From positions 1,984,001-2,048,000 of the forward strand of contig NZ_BQKE01000001.1 of assembly GCF_036244895.1 (NCBI RefSeq): 64,000 nt of DNA, written 5' to 3'. Positions within the stretch are counted from its first letter, which is position 1. The number at the start of each line of letters is the position of its first letter. The stretch is from Persicobacter diffluens. GTDB lineage: Bacteria > Bacteroidota > Bacteroidia > Cytophagales > Cyclobacteriaceae. Shown piece by piece: positions 18,479 to 27,689 of this stretch. A program made the position numbers and the translations under genes. The notes under the pieces were generated by a model. It did no database searches. It had not been told where the DNA came from and worked only from the letters and a program-made list of their open reading frames with translations.

Positions 18479-19390
18479 ATGAAAAGCTTAATCCTACTTC
18501 CCTGCTTGTTGTTGTGTTCGCTTTTCGCCTTTGGACAACAGGAACCCATGTACACCCAGTACTTGTTCAATGGCTTGATGTATAATCCTGCCTATGCGGG
18601 CAGCCGGGCATCCCTATCCGGCATATTATTATTCCGGCAGCAATGGACAGGGCTCGAAGGTGCTCCTTCCACCCAAACGCTGAGCGCCCATGGCCAGGCG
18701 ACCAAAAGAATGGGACTTGGTGTCAACCTATACAATGACATGATCGGAGTAAACCGCACCACCGGAATGAATGGCAATTACAGCTATTCTATCCCCTTCA
18801 ATAATAAGCATCGGATCCGACTTGGCGTTTCTGCCGGCATTATTCAGTATAACAATGACTGGGACAAATTAAATATTAAAGACCCCGATGACCCCATGTT
18901 CGGCTTGAATAAAGAGTCCTTTTTCCTCCCTACCATTGGGATGGGCGCATATTACAGTAGTGATGTCCTCTTTGTTGGGGTTTCCTTACCTCAAATGCTC
19001 CAACACCGGCTGGATAAAGAAAACCCACAGGCAGAAGCCAAATTATTTAATCACCTGTACCTTACACTGGGTGGAATCATTCCATTAGGGATGCGCTTTA
19101 AACTCAAGCCCTCTACCCTGCTGAAAAAAGTAAGTGACCGCCCCTTTCAGGCGGATCTCAACCTGACCGGTATCATTGATGATTTGATCTGGCTAGGCTT
19201 TACCTATCGTACCAACGATGGTATCGCGGCCATGATTGAACTCCATCCTACCACCAACTGGTGGTTTGGCTATGCCTATGATTATCCCATCACCAAACTC
19301 AATGGGCAGCAAAATGGCTCCCATGAGTTTTTTATCGGTGTTGATCTGTACAGAAAGCAAGAAACCATTTTGAGCCCAAGATACTTTTAG
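18479..19390 (+). CDS. PorP/SprF family type IX secretion outer-membrane protein
   Basis: A 303-residue protein. I place the start at ATG 18479, one base after the stop of the preceding gene, because it gives a clean signal peptide (LLPCLLLCSLFAFGQQ). The mature protein opens with the family hallmark EPMYTQYLFNGLMYNPAYAGSR and continues as a predicted outer-membrane beta-barrel with repeated GxG and aromatic strands. SprF of Flavobacterium johnsoniae is needed for secretion of the type B adhesin SprB encoded beside it, and PorP is the P. gingivalis relative. By analogy this protein would handle or anchor the 1522-residue product, an inference from gene order. Confidence 0.93.
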   Translation: MKSLILLPCLLLCSLFAFGQQEPMYTQYLFNGLMYNPAYAGSRASLSGILLFRQQWTGLEGAPSTQTLSAHGQATKRMGLGVNLYNDMIGVNRTTGMNGNYSYSIPFNNKHRIRLGVSAGIIQYNNDWDKLNIKDPDDPMFGLNKESFFLPTIGMGAYYSSDVLFVGVSLPQMLQHRLDKENPQAEAKLFNHLYLTLGGIIPLGMRFKLKPSTLLKKVSDRPFQADLNLTGIIDDLIWLGFTYRTNDGIAAMIELHPTTNWWFGYAYDYPITKLNGQQNGSHEFFIGVDLYRKQETILSPRYF

Positions 19391-19391
19391 C

Positions 19392-21524
19392 ATGAAATTC
19401 TTATTCACTATCCTGCTGTTGCTCTTAAGCTCAAGCCTAACCATCGCGCAAAAAAGCGTTTTGGTAAAAGCCAATGAGCATTTCGAACGCCATGAATATA
19501 CGGCTGCCATCGAGAACTACGAAAAGTACCTCCAAAACCATAATAGCACTAAGGTTTCCATTCGTTTAGCAGAAGCCTATATGGCGACCAAACGGTACCC
19601 CGAAGCCTTGGAGAGCTATCGATTATTGATCAAGCTGCATCCTACTGAGGGGAAATTGCTTTTGCCGTATGCCGAACTTTTGATGAACCAAAAGAAATAT
19701 AAAAATGCGCGGGCAGCTTACAAAAGGTATCTACAGATGCATCCGGAGGATAAAAAAAGTATCCGACATAAAATGGAAGCCTGCAGTAATTTCGAAAGCC
19801 TACAAAGTAACCATTTAGCTGTTAGAGCCGAGCAGGCGGCCTTCAATTCGGAATATAATGACTTTTCCCCCCTTATGATGGATCAACAATTAATTTGGTG
19901 CTCCTCAAGGCCACACCATAAGCAAAAGTACCTTTGGGATAATCAGCACTTCATCAACCTTTTTGGTGGCGAATGGGATCCTTCCATGAATGTCAATGGA
20001 ATTACCGCATTACCCAAAAAGATAAATGCCAAAACCCATGAAGGGCCCGCCACTTATGATCCGGAAAACCAAAGGCTATATTTCACCAGAAATGCAGACA
20101 AAGAAAACGCAAAGCGACACCTGGAAATCTTTTATACAGATCAAACTGAAAGAGGCTGGACCAAACCTAAATCCATGGGATTCCATCGAAAAGGCCATTC
20201 TGAAGGTCACCCTACATTAAGCCCGGACGGAAATTCGATGGTTTTTACTGCCGATTTTAAAGGCGGATTAGGTGGTACCGACCTGTATATCAGCCAGCGA
20301 ACGCCCTATGGACAATGGCAACAGCCCAAAAATTTGGGGGAAGCTGTAAATTCTCCCGGCGATGAAATGTTTCCCTATTGGGGGCCTGATGATTATTTAT
20401 ATTTCTCCTCCGACTTTTATCCTGGACTGGGCGGGCTGGATTTATTTCGGGTAAAAATAATGGAAAATGAATATGGCACGATCGAACATTTAGGTGCTCC
20501 ATTCAACTCTGAAAAGGATGACTTTGGAATCTACCTCATTGATGCTAGCGAAAAGAACTTCAAAGGATACTTCTCCTCTAATCGGGCGGATGAAAGAGGC
20601 AACGATGACATTTACCATTTTCATAAAATCTTCATTGACCTGAATGTCCTCGTTTTGGACAAGACAACGGAAAAACCCATCCGAAATTCTACGGTTGGAC
20701 TTCGCAATCAAACCAAAAACCTGGATGAGGGAACTACAGATCAGTGGGGCGAGTATTATGCGCAGCTCAGTCCGGAGGAAATTTACCGGATTACCGTCGA
20801 TCATCCTGAATATGCTGCCTACCATGAAGCATTCAATACCCAAAACTTGGAGGATCATACTACTTTGGAAAAGGTGATTTATCTTGAACAGGGATTCACT
20901 CCTCGACTCCAAGGGACGGTGGTGTCTAAAGAAACCGATCAGCTGTTATCCCCCGCGCAGGTAAGTTTAAGAAATTTACACACGGAGGAAGAAATTCGGC
21001 TGAATAGTCCTGATGGAAATTTTTCCTTTGTGATTGATCCGGGTACCGACTATATCCTCTCCGCCAAAACCAATGGCTACCTGACTTATTCGGAAGAGTT
21101 TTATGTAGCGGAAAATATTCAACAGGATTTGATCAAGAAATTGCCATTGGAACGATTGGAGCAGGATAAAATCTTAGACATCGAGAATATCTACTACGAT
21201 TTTGACCGATCCAATATCACCTCACAAGCCTCCACTACCCTGGATAAGGTGGTCATCATCCTGCGGGATAATCCGGATATTGTGATTGAATTAAGCTCCC
21301 ATACCGATGCGCGGGGGACTGATCAATACAATCGAAAACTATCCGCCGAACGTGCCAAAGCGGCCATGGAATACATCAGCGGAAAGGGCATTGAACCCTT
21401 CCGAATGGTCTATAAATACTATGGAGAAACACAACCTAAAATTCCCTGTGCCCCGGGCCAAGATTGCGATGAGGAAGTACATGCGATTAACCGAAGGACA
21501 GAATTTAAGATTATTGGTTTTTAA
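19392..21524 (+). CDS. PorE-like TPR / beta-propeller / OmpA protein
   Basis: A 710-residue envelope protein starting one base after the porP-like gene. It has a signal peptide (FLFTILLLLLSSSLTIAQ), TPR-like repeats (about 25-140: HEYTAAIENYEKYL, RYPEALESYRLLIK, KKYKNARAAYKRYLQ), a PD40/WD40-type propeller (about 150-400: TLSPDGNSMVFTADFKGG, GGTDLYIS), two carboxypeptidase-regulatory-like beta domains (about 420-590) and a C-terminal OmpA domain (about 600-710) with the peptidoglycan-binding SSHTDARGTDQYNRKLSAER region. This order is that of P. gingivalis PorE, which anchors T9SS parts to peptidoglycan. It probably tethers the neighbouring PorP-like barrel and its cargo. Confidence 0.88.
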   Translation: MKFLFTILLLLLSSSLTIAQKSVLVKANEHFERHEYTAAIENYEKYLQNHNSTKVSIRLAEAYMATKRYPEALESYRLLIKLHPTEGKLLLPYAELLMNQKKYKNARAAYKRYLQMHPEDKKSIRHKMEACSNFESLQSNHLAVRAEQAAFNSEYNDFSPLMMDQQLIWCSSRPHHKQKYLWDNQHFINLFGGEWDPSMNVNGITALPKKINAKTHEGPATYDPENQRLYFTRNADKENAKRHLEIFYTDQTERGWTKPKSMGFHRKGHSEGHPTLSPDGNSMVFTADFKGGLGGTDLYISQRTPYGQWQQPKNLGEAVNSPGDEMFPYWGPDDYLYFSSDFYPGLGGLDLFRVKIMENEYGTIEHLGAPFNSEKDDFGIYLIDASEKNFKGYFSSNRADERGNDDIYHFHKIFIDLNVLVLDKTTEKPIRNSTVGLRNQTKNLDEGTTDQWGEYYAQLSPEEIYRITVDHPEYAAYHEAFNTQNLEDHTTLEKVIYLEQGFTPRLQGTVVSKETDQLLSPAQVSLRNLHTEEEIRLNSPDGNFSFVIDPGTDYILSAKTNGYLTYSEEFYVAENIQQDLIKKLPLERLEQDKILDIENIYYDFDRSNITSQASTTLDKVVIILRDNPDIVIELSSHTDARGTDQYNRKLSAERAKAAMEYISGKGIEPFRMVYKYYGETQPKIPCAPGQDCDEEVHAINRRTEFKIIGF

Positions 21525-21535
21525 AAATAAAGAAA

Positions 21536-21553
21536 CACTGTGTTAGGCGTTCC
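21536..21553 (-). repeat. Right arm of the inverted repeat flanking the T9SS trio
   Basis: Its minus strand reads GGAACGCCTAACACAGTG. It mirrors the block at 13887-13909 and lies 11 bases after the stop of the OmpA gene. Confidence 0.5.
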
Positions 21554-21570
21554 CAAAATTGGGGACTAAA

Positions 21571-21604
21571 AAAGGAGGCTTTAAACGGCCTCCTTTGTTC
21601 TTTT
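21571..21604 (+). terminator. Bidirectional terminator between the T9SS trio and the thi operon
   Basis: AAAGGAGGC / GCCTCCTTT inverted repeat with an A-run on one side and a T-rich tail on the other, between two converging transcripts. Confidence 0.8.
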
Positions 21605-22722
21605 TATTTCACATCGTAAGCAATATCCCAGTCTTTCCAGACCGTTTCATAGCCATTTCGCTCCAGCATCTCCTCAATCAGCGCAGGTGATCTCTCATCC
21701 GAAATTTCAAATTGCTCCAGCGATTGTGGTTCTACCACATAGCCTCCCGGATTGGTTTTGGAACCAGCACTCATCGCTGTGATTCCCAACTTACAAACAT
21801 GATCGCGGAATTTTTCACTTTCCCGTGTCGATAAGCTCAATTCCACCTCCTCATCAAAAATCCGATAAGCACAAATCAATTGCACCAATTCCCGATCCGA
21901 CATTTCCACCTTCGGATCCAAACCGCCACTGAAAGGACGTAAGCGTGGAAAGGAAATGGAGTATTTCGCGCGCCAGTAAGTTTTCTCCAGATATTCCAAA
22001 TGCAGGGCATTGAAAAAACAATCCGTTCTCCAGTCTTCCAGCCCAATCAATACGCCAAGCCCAATCTTATGAATACCGGCTTTCCCCAGGCGATCCGGAG
22101 TTCTTAAGCGATATTCGAAATTGGATTTTTTTCCCTTTGGGTGATGCTTTTTATAATCTTCCTGATGGTAAGTTTCCTGATAAATATAAACCGTATTCAA
22201 GCCCTCGGCAATCAGCTCCTCATACTCTTCCTGATCCATCGGCTGTACTTCCATGGACAAATGGGCAAAATGCGGACGCAGCAATTGCATGGCATTTTTG
22301 ATATAAGGCACCCCAACGGTTCTGTTGGCTTCTCCGGTCACCAAAAGCAAATGTTCAAAACCCATTTCCTTGATGTGATCAGCTTCTTTCAGAATTTCTG
22401 CATCAGTCAGCGTTCGTCGGGGAATTTTATTATCCAGACTAAAACCACAATAAGTACAAATATTCTGACACTCATTGGAAAGATAAAGCGGCACATAAAG
22501 CTGCATCGTTTTCCCAAATCGCTTTTGAGTAATCTGATGACTGAGCTGCGCCATCTGCTCCAAATAAGGGGCTGCTGCCGGTGAAATCAAGGCCTTAAAA
22601 TCTTCCAAATCCCGCTTTGATTTCCCTAAGGCATGCTCCACATCCTTGGCCGTTTTTGAATAGATGCTTTGCTTTACCTCCTCCCAATCATGCTGATGAA
22701 ATAATTGACTGAATGTACTCAT
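21604..22722 (-). CDS. thiH: 2-iminoacetate synthase (tyrosine lyase)
   Basis: Radical-SAM enzyme that cleaves tyrosine to dehydroglycine (2-iminoacetate) and p-cresol for thiazole formation; it works with ThiG under anoxic or low-oxygen conditions. The 372-residue protein has the CxxxCxxC cluster motif as NECQNICTYCGFS around residue 85, a GLEDWRTDCFF segment around 230 and the C-terminal BATS-like region with SLSTRESEKFRD and SAGSKTNPGGY. Its presence explains why no glycine oxidase (ThiO) is seen. It is the last gene of the operon and starts three bases after thiG ends. Confidence 0.96.
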   Translation of the reverse strand: MSTFSQLFHQHDWEEVKQSIYSKTAKDVEHALGKSKRDLEDFKALISPAAAPYLEQMAQLSHQITQKRFGKTMQLYVPLYLSNECQNICTYCGFSLDNKIPRRTLTDAEILKEADHIKEMGFEHLLLVTGEANRTVGVPYIKNAMQLLRPHFAHLSMEVQPMDQEEYEELIAEGLNTVYIYQETYHQEDYKKHHPKGKKSNFEYRLRTPDRLGKAGIHKIGLGVLIGLEDWRTDCFFNALHLEYLEKTYWRAKYSISFPRLRPFSGGLDPKVEMSDRELVQLICAYRIFDEEVELSLSTRESEKFRDHVCKLGITAMSAGSKTNPGGYVVEPQSLEQFEISDERSPALIEEMLERNGYETVWKDWDIAYDVK

Positions 22723-22725
22723 GAC

Positions 22726-23493
22726 TTATAATTCATCTAAAAAGGAAGTCAAAGGACTACTCGCTTCTGCCACTTGCAAGGGCTTTGCTAGGCGCGCTTC
22801 ATAGGCCATTCTTCCGGATTCCACGGCCAGTTTGAACGCTTTTCCCATAGCCACGGGATCTCCCGCCACGGCTATTGCTGTATTGACCAATACCGCATCT
22901 GCCCCCAATTCCATGGCTGCTGCGGCATGGGAAGGAGCCCCAATACCTGCATCTACTACCACCGGTACATTGGCCTGCTCAATGATAATCTCCAAAAAGT
23001 CCAACGCTTTCAAGCCCTTGTTGGAACCTATTGGAGCGGCTAGAGGCATTACGGCTGCTGTACCGACCTCCTCCAAACGCTTACACAATACCGGATCAGC
23101 ATGACAATAAGGCAAAACGATAAAACCCTTCTTTACCAATTCTTCAGCAGCCTTCAGGGTTTCAATCGGATCCGGCAATAAATATTTCGGATCCGGATGA
23201 ATTTCCAGTTTCAGCCAATTGGTCCCTAATGCTTCACGGGCCAGTTCTGCTGCAAAGACCGCCTCTTTGGCGGTACGAACACCGGAGGTATTTGGCAATA
23301 AATTGATATGATCGTGATTCAGATGGCTCAGAATATCATCCTGCTGATCATTCACATTCACGCGCTTCAGGGCCATTGTCACTAATTCTGAGCCGGAAGC
23401 TAAAAGGGCATCTTCCATTTCTTTAGAAGAGGCGAATTTTCCAGTGCCGGTAAACAAGCGGGACTGAAACGTTTTATATGCAATTTTTAACAT
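22726..23493 (-). CDS. thiG: Thiazole synthase
   Basis: Forms the thiazole phosphate ring from deoxyxylulose 5-phosphate, ThiS thiocarboxylate and dehydroglycine. The 255-residue TIM-barrel shows SRLFTGTGKFAS at the N-terminus, ALKRVNVND, the LLPNTSGVRTAKEAV motif, LKLEIHPDPKYLLPD with the Schiff-base lysine region, VVDAGIGAPSHAAAAMELG (phosphate binding) and DAVLVNTAIA. All family landmarks are present at normal length. It sits between thiE and thiH with gaps of two or three bases. Confidence 0.97.
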   Translation of the reverse strand: MLKIAYKTFQSRLFTGTGKFASSKEMEDALLASGSELVTMALKRVNVNDQQDDILSHLNHDHINLLPNTSGVRTAKEAVFAAELAREALGTNWLKLEIHPDPKYLLPDPIETLKAAEELVKKGFIVLPYCHADPVLCKRLEEVGTAAVMPLAAPIGSNKGLKALDFLEIIIEQANVPVVVDAGIGAPSHAAAAMELGADAVLVNTAIAVAGDPVAMGKAFKLAVESGRMAYEARLAKPLQVAEASSPLTSFLDEL

Positions 23494-23495
23494 GC

Positions 23496-24146
23496 TTATA
23501 AGGATTTGGAAGAGATCGTATGTGAAGAAAAATGTTGGTCGATTTTTTCAATCAGAAGTTCAGGTTGCGCTGCATTCAATAAAGCAGAAGAAAGTGAAAC
23601 ACCATGCACACCCACTTGGGATAAGGAAAGAAAATCATCCGCTGTCAAACCTCCGATAGCAAATACCGGAATATCCAGTCCTTCGGATTTCATCTGCTCG
23701 ATGATGGACTGATAGCCCTCGAAGCCAAGAACAGGACTCAGATTTTTCTTGGTAGTCGTGAACCGCATCGGGCCAACACCTACATAATCCGCTCCGGCGG
23801 CCACATGCATTTTGATATCCTCAAAGGTATTGGCCGTTCCGCCGATGACCACCTCAGGGCCTAAAAGTGCCCGAGCCTCGCTCACCGGCATATCGGTCAG
23901 CCCCAAGTGTACGGAGGGAATCCCCAACTCCTTTACAATGCTCGGGTGATCATTCAACGTCAGCAAAACATTATTTTCCTTGCACAAATCCATAGCCGCC
24001 TTTGCGCCGGTCATTATTTCTGCTTCGGATACTGCTTTCAGTCTTAGCTGTACCCAATCGGCTCCGGCTTTAATGGCTTTTCGAATGGAATTCAGGTTTT
24101 CTTCCACTCCATTGCCCTGACTGATGAAGATTAAGTTCGTTTTCAT
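23496..24146 (-). CDS. thiE: Thiamine-phosphate synthase
   Basis: Couples HMP pyrophosphate to the thiazole phosphate to give thiamine phosphate. The 216-residue TIM-barrel has ADWVQLRLK (the usual QLRxK pyrophosphate-binding strand), LTLNDHPSIVKELGIPSVHLGLTD (the ND..A..G.HLG.D motif), and GADYVGVGPMRFTTTK, the signature of true ThiE. The C-terminal phosphate-binding FAIGGLTADD is present. Of the two ThiE-like proteins in this operon, this one keeps the catalytic motifs and should be the synthase. Its start overlaps the end of thiD by four bases. Confidence 0.95.
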   Translation of the reverse strand: MKTNLIFISQGNGVEENLNSIRKAIKAGADWVQLRLKAVSEAEIMTGAKAAMDLCKENNVLLTLNDHPSIVKELGIPSVHLGLTDMPVSEARALLGPEVVIGGTANTFEDIKMHVAAGADYVGVGPMRFTTTKKNLSPVLGFEGYQSIIEQMKSEGLDIPVFAIGGLTADDFLSLSQVGVHGVSLSSALLNAAQPELLIEKIDQHFSSHTISSKSL

Positions 24147-24886
24147 GAAGTTTTTTGATGATAGGCTAAAATTCCAGGATTACTCTCCATGCATTGTTCC
24201 AAATACTGTTTCGCCAGTTGACAAGCTTTTTCAAGGGAATGACCTTTCGCCAGATGAGCAGTAATCGCCGCGCTTAAAATACAGCCTGTACCATGCTTGT
24301 CCGGCAATTTTCCTTTGTCAGAAGTGATTTTCACTACACCTCCATGTACTAGGTAAAGCAGATCAGTACCCAAGTCTGCGCCACTCGCATGTCCGCCCTT
24401 GAGAAGAATATTAGTGGCCAGCGGTAGATCAAAATTCAAATCCAGTTTATTCGCTTCCGGTTGATTAGGCGTCAGCAAAAAAAGATGTGGCAAAATCCGT
24501 TCTTGGAAGAAATCCTCACCTTCTGCATGAAATTCAAAGCCAGCAGAAGCCGAAAGAATCGGATCCAGGATCAATCGGGCGGTTGGCAACACTTCTTTGA
24601 GGTGCAGGATGATTTCCAATAAAAAGGGCCAGGACTTTACCAATCCAATTTTCACAAATTGAATTTCTTGTCCAGCAATCACAACATCAATCTGCCTTTT
24701 CACTTCCTCGACAGTGAGCCAGTGCGCACTTTGAAACTGATGGCCATTCTGAACCGTCCAACATGTCATTGCTGTCAGCCCCAGACACTCCAACTGCTCA
24801 AAGGTTTTGGCATCCGCCAATATGCCCGCTCCGCCGGAAGGGTCATAACCTGCAATACTCAAAACAACCGGTCTTGGCTCATTCAT
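24143..24886 (-). CDS. thiD: Hydroxymethylpyrimidine / phosphomethylpyrimidine kinase
   Basis: Phosphorylates HMP and HMP phosphate to HMP-PP. I chose ATG 24886 rather than the TTG at 24910, since it places LSIAGYDPSGGAGILAD at the usual distance and overlaps the upstream stop in a compact ATGAATGA. The 247-residue ribokinase-fold protein shows the substrate-binding SGGAG, LTAMTCWTVQN around 40, VKIGLV, LDPILSASAG and the anion-hole motif DKHGTGCILSAAITAHLAKG with the catalytic Asp/Cys region. It overlaps both neighbours, indicating tight translational coupling. Confidence 0.95.
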   Translation of the reverse strand: MNEPRPVVLSIAGYDPSGGAGILADAKTFEQLECLGLTAMTCWTVQNGHQFQSAHWLTVEEVKRQIDVVIAGQEIQFVKIGLVKSWPFLLEIILHLKEVLPTARLILDPILSASAGFEFHAEGEDFFQERILPHLFLLTPNQPEANKLDLNFDLPLATNILLKGGHASGADLGTDLLYLVHGGVVKITSDKGKLPDKHGTGCILSAAITAHLAKGHSLEKACQLAKQYLEQCMESNPGILAYHQKTS

Positions 24887-25478
24887 GGATTTGGTTTTTA
24901 ATTTGCTCAAAATTTTCCAAGGGATCGAAATCGCCCTTCCAGACTGCTCCCATCAAGGCACAGGACTTAAATCCCATCTCCCGGATTTGACGAATCTGAT
25001 TTTTCCCAATGCCTCCCAAGGCAGTACAATGTGGTACCTGCTCCAAGGCACTGCTAAAAAAAACGGCATCTTTAGCCTGATAATTGACCTTTGAAATACT
25101 CGGAAATACCGGACTTACCAAAACTGCATCGGCCCAGGACTTGACCGCAATTAATTCCGCTCCATTATGTGCTCCCGCGGAGAATTTCCGCCCCTCAGAT
25201 TTTTCTTCTTCAATAAAATCCGATACATCGGAAGCGCACATTTGACCTTTTAGATGATAGCCGATATATTCAAAAGTTTCCTCCGGGATTTCATGTAAAT
25301 GCACAAAAATCCGCGAATGGAAACACTCCGGCAATTGCTCCAGAAAACGGGCAAACACCTTCAGTTCAAAATCATCTTTGCGATAATGGTAATAATCCAA
25401 AGCCCGGTCAAAAAAGTCCGCTACCATAGCAGCCTCTTCCCTGACCGGAACTTCCGGAGAGATTAGCCTCCATTCCAT
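24879..25478 (-). CDS. ThiE/TenI-like protein, probable thiazole tautomerase
   Basis: A 199-residue TIM-barrel related to ThiE but divergent. It lacks the QLRxK and TTTK motifs. It keeps SRIFVHLHEI, a degenerate GYHLKGQMCAS in place of the HLG.D motif, DAVLVSPVFPSISK and the phosphate-binding TALGGIGKNQIRQI. The last two resemble B. subtilis TenI, which aromatises the thiazole product of ThiG and is not a synthase. Such a second barrel beside thiC and thiD is common in Bacteroidota operons, where it is often annotated thiE. Tautomerase is my preferred reading, and a regulatory or weak synthase role is possible. Confidence 0.75.
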   Translation of the reverse strand: MEWRLISPEVPVREEAAMVADFFDRALDYYHYRKDDFELKVFARFLEQLPECFHSRIFVHLHEIPEETFEYIGYHLKGQMCASDVSDFIEEEKSEGRKFSAGAHNGAELIAVKSWADAVLVSPVFPSISKVNYQAKDAVFFSSALEQVPHCTALGGIGKNQIRQIREMGFKSCALMGAVWKGDFDPLENFEQIKNQIHE

Positions 25479-25481
25479 GGA

Positions 25482-27344
25482 TTAGGAATAGATTTCTTTT
25501 CCGTTATTTTCAAACTGCTGAGACTTCTCCTTCATGCCCTGCTCAATAGCCTCCACGGTATTCAAGCCATTTTCATCCGCATAATCGCGAACCTCCTGGG
25601 TGATTTTCATTGAGCAGAAATTCGGTCCACACATGGAGCAGAAGTGCGCTACTTTCGCTCCTTCAGCAGGTAAAGTTTCATCATGATATTCACGGGCAGT
25701 GTCCGGATCCAAGGCCAGATTAAACTGGTCTTCCCAACGGAATTCAAAGCGGGCCTTACTCATGGCGTTATCTCGGATATAGGCTCCCGGATGTCCCTTG
25801 GCTAAATCAGCGGCGTGGGCAGCAATTTTATAGGTAATAACTCCATCCTTCACGTCCTTTTTATTCGGCAATCCCAAATGCTCTTTCGGCGTAACATAAC
25901 ACAACATCGCCGTGCCGTACCAACCAATCTGAGCCGCACCAATAGCGGAAGTAATGTGGTCATAACCCGGCGCAATATCCGTTACCAAGGGTCCTAAAGT
26001 ATAGAATGGCGCTTCAAAACAATCACGCAACTCTTTCTTCATATTCTCGCGAATCATCTGCATCGGCACGTGACCTGGTCCTTCAATCATCACCTGACAG
26101 TCATGTTCCCAGGCACGCTTGGTCAATTCACCCAAGGTCTCCAATTCCGCAAACTGAGCCGCATCATTAGCATCCGCCAATGCGCCCGGACGTAACCCAT
26201 CACCCAAAGAGAAAGCCACATCGTAGGCCTTCATGATTTCACAAATCTCATCGAAATGCGTATAAATGAAGTTTTCTTTATGATGCGCCAAACACCATTT
26301 GGCCATGATCGAACCCCCACGTGATACAATTCCGGTCAAACGCTTCGCCGTCAATGGAATGTAACGCAACAATACGCCAGCATGCAAGGTGAAATAATCC
26401 ACTCCCTGCTCTGCCTGTTCAATCAAAGTATCACGGAACAGCTCCCAAGTCAAATCCTCTGCTTTACCATTAACTTTCTCCAAAGCCTGGTAAATTGGCA
26501 CCGTACCGATCGGCACCGGAGAGTTACGGATAATCCATTCGCGGGTCTCATGAATATTCTTTCCGGTAGACAAATCCATTACGGTGTCGGCACCCCAACG
26601 AATCGCCCAAACAGCTTTCTCGACTTCCTCCTCAATGGAACTGGTTACCGCAGAGTTACCAATATTCGCATTGATCTTCACCAAAAAATTACGACCAATA
26701 ATCATCGGCTCCGTCTCCGGGTGATTAACGTTGGCTGGGATAATCGCACGACCGGCGGCAATCTCCTTACGAACAAACTCGGGCGTAATTTCCCCCTTAG
26801 GTGTCAAGGCTCCAAAGCTTTCTCCCGGATGCTCCACCCCTCGGTCTTTTACTTCCTGTAGCTTTTGGTTTTCACGAATGGCTACATACTCCATTTCAGG
26901 GGTAATAATCCCTTGCTTGGCATAGTACATTTGCGTTACAGGGGTATCACCTTTTGCCACCAATGGCTTTCTCAAATGCTGGAAACGAAAAGCATCCAAA
27001 TTTTCATTGGCCAAACGCTCTTTTCCATAATCGGAAGTAATACCTTCCAGTGCTTTAACATCCTCACGATCCTGAATCCATTGTTCACGAATGGGCTCCA
27101 ATCCTTTGCGAACATCAATTTCAATCTCCGTATCGGTATACGCTCCGGAAGTATCATAGACCGTTACAGGCTGGTTCGGAACTTTTTTCTCCGTACCAAA
27201 AACTTTGGTATCAGTCAAAGAAATTTCACGCATCGGCACACGGATATCCTGATGGATTTTTCCTTCAACATAGATCTTTTTAGATGCCGGAAATGGTGCA
27301 CGAGTAATCGTGGACTGGGTGGGTGTGGTTTCTTGTTTTTTCAT
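25482..27344 (-). CDS. thiC: Phosphomethylpyrimidine synthase
   Basis: Radical-SAM enzyme converting aminoimidazole ribotide to HMP phosphate. The 620-residue protein has the N-terminal ThiC-associated domain, GNSAVTSSIEEEVEKAVWAI around residue 235, MDLSTGKNIHETREWI, the MIEGPGHVPMQMI region, GPLVTDIAPGYDHITSAIG and the C-terminal cluster motif CSMCGPNFCSM (CxxCxxxxC). Length is normal for the long form. It is the second gene of the operon, three bases after thiS. Confidence 0.97.
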   Translation of the reverse strand: MKKQETTPTQSTITRAPFPASKKIYVEGKIHQDIRVPMREISLTDTKVFGTEKKVPNQPVTVYDTSGAYTDTEIEIDVRKGLEPIREQWIQDREDVKALEGITSDYGKERLANENLDAFRFQHLRKPLVAKGDTPVTQMYYAKQGIITPEMEYVAIRENQKLQEVKDRGVEHPGESFGALTPKGEITPEFVRKEIAAGRAIIPANVNHPETEPMIIGRNFLVKINANIGNSAVTSSIEEEVEKAVWAIRWGADTVMDLSTGKNIHETREWIIRNSPVPIGTVPIYQALEKVNGKAEDLTWELFRDTLIEQAEQGVDYFTLHAGVLLRYIPLTAKRLTGIVSRGGSIMAKWCLAHHKENFIYTHFDEICEIMKAYDVAFSLGDGLRPGALADANDAAQFAELETLGELTKRAWEHDCQVMIEGPGHVPMQMIRENMKKELRDCFEAPFYTLGPLVTDIAPGYDHITSAIGAAQIGWYGTAMLCYVTPKEHLGLPNKKDVKDGVITYKIAAHAADLAKGHPGAYIRDNAMSKARFEFRWEDQFNLALDPDTAREYHDETLPAEGAKVAHFCSMCGPNFCSMKITQEVRDYADENGLNTVEAIEQGMKEKSQQFENNGKEIYS

Positions 27345-27347
27345 GTG

Positions 27348-27551
27348 TTATCCTCCTTGGGTGGCGCGAATGACCATCACTTGATCTTGGTTTTTTAGCT
27401 GATAAGTTTCCCAATCCGAGCGTGGAACGACGGATTGATTAACGGCTACAGCGATGCCTCTGGCTTCCGCCAAACTTTCTGTTTGTAAAAATCCAAGAAG
27501 TGAAATGGATGATTCACACTCCTTTGCTGTATCATTGAGGTAGATTGTCAT
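27348..27551 (-). CDS. thiS: Sulfur carrier protein ThiS
   Basis: A 67-residue beta-grasp protein whose C-terminal Gly-Gly is adenylated and converted to a thiocarboxylate that donates sulfur to the thiazole ring. It begins MTIYLND and ends VIRATQGG, with the family's VAVNQSVVPRSDW segment in the middle. It is the first gene of the operon, about 140 bases after the riboswitch core. The cognate adenylating enzyme ThiF is not encoded in this operon or elsewhere in the window. Confidence 0.95.
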   Translation of the reverse strand: MTIYLNDTAKECESSISLLGFLQTESLAEARGIAVAVNQSVVPRSDWETYQLKNQDQVMVIRATQGG

Positions 27552-27689
27552 ACCTGTTTTTTAATAATTCAGATTAAAATCGAAGCTATTCCGACGAAAT
27601 CTGTAAAAAAAGTACATGATAAGGGCGAATTTTCAACCCCTAATTCTTTAGGTATGACCTCACAAGGAGGGATTCACTATGAAATGAAA

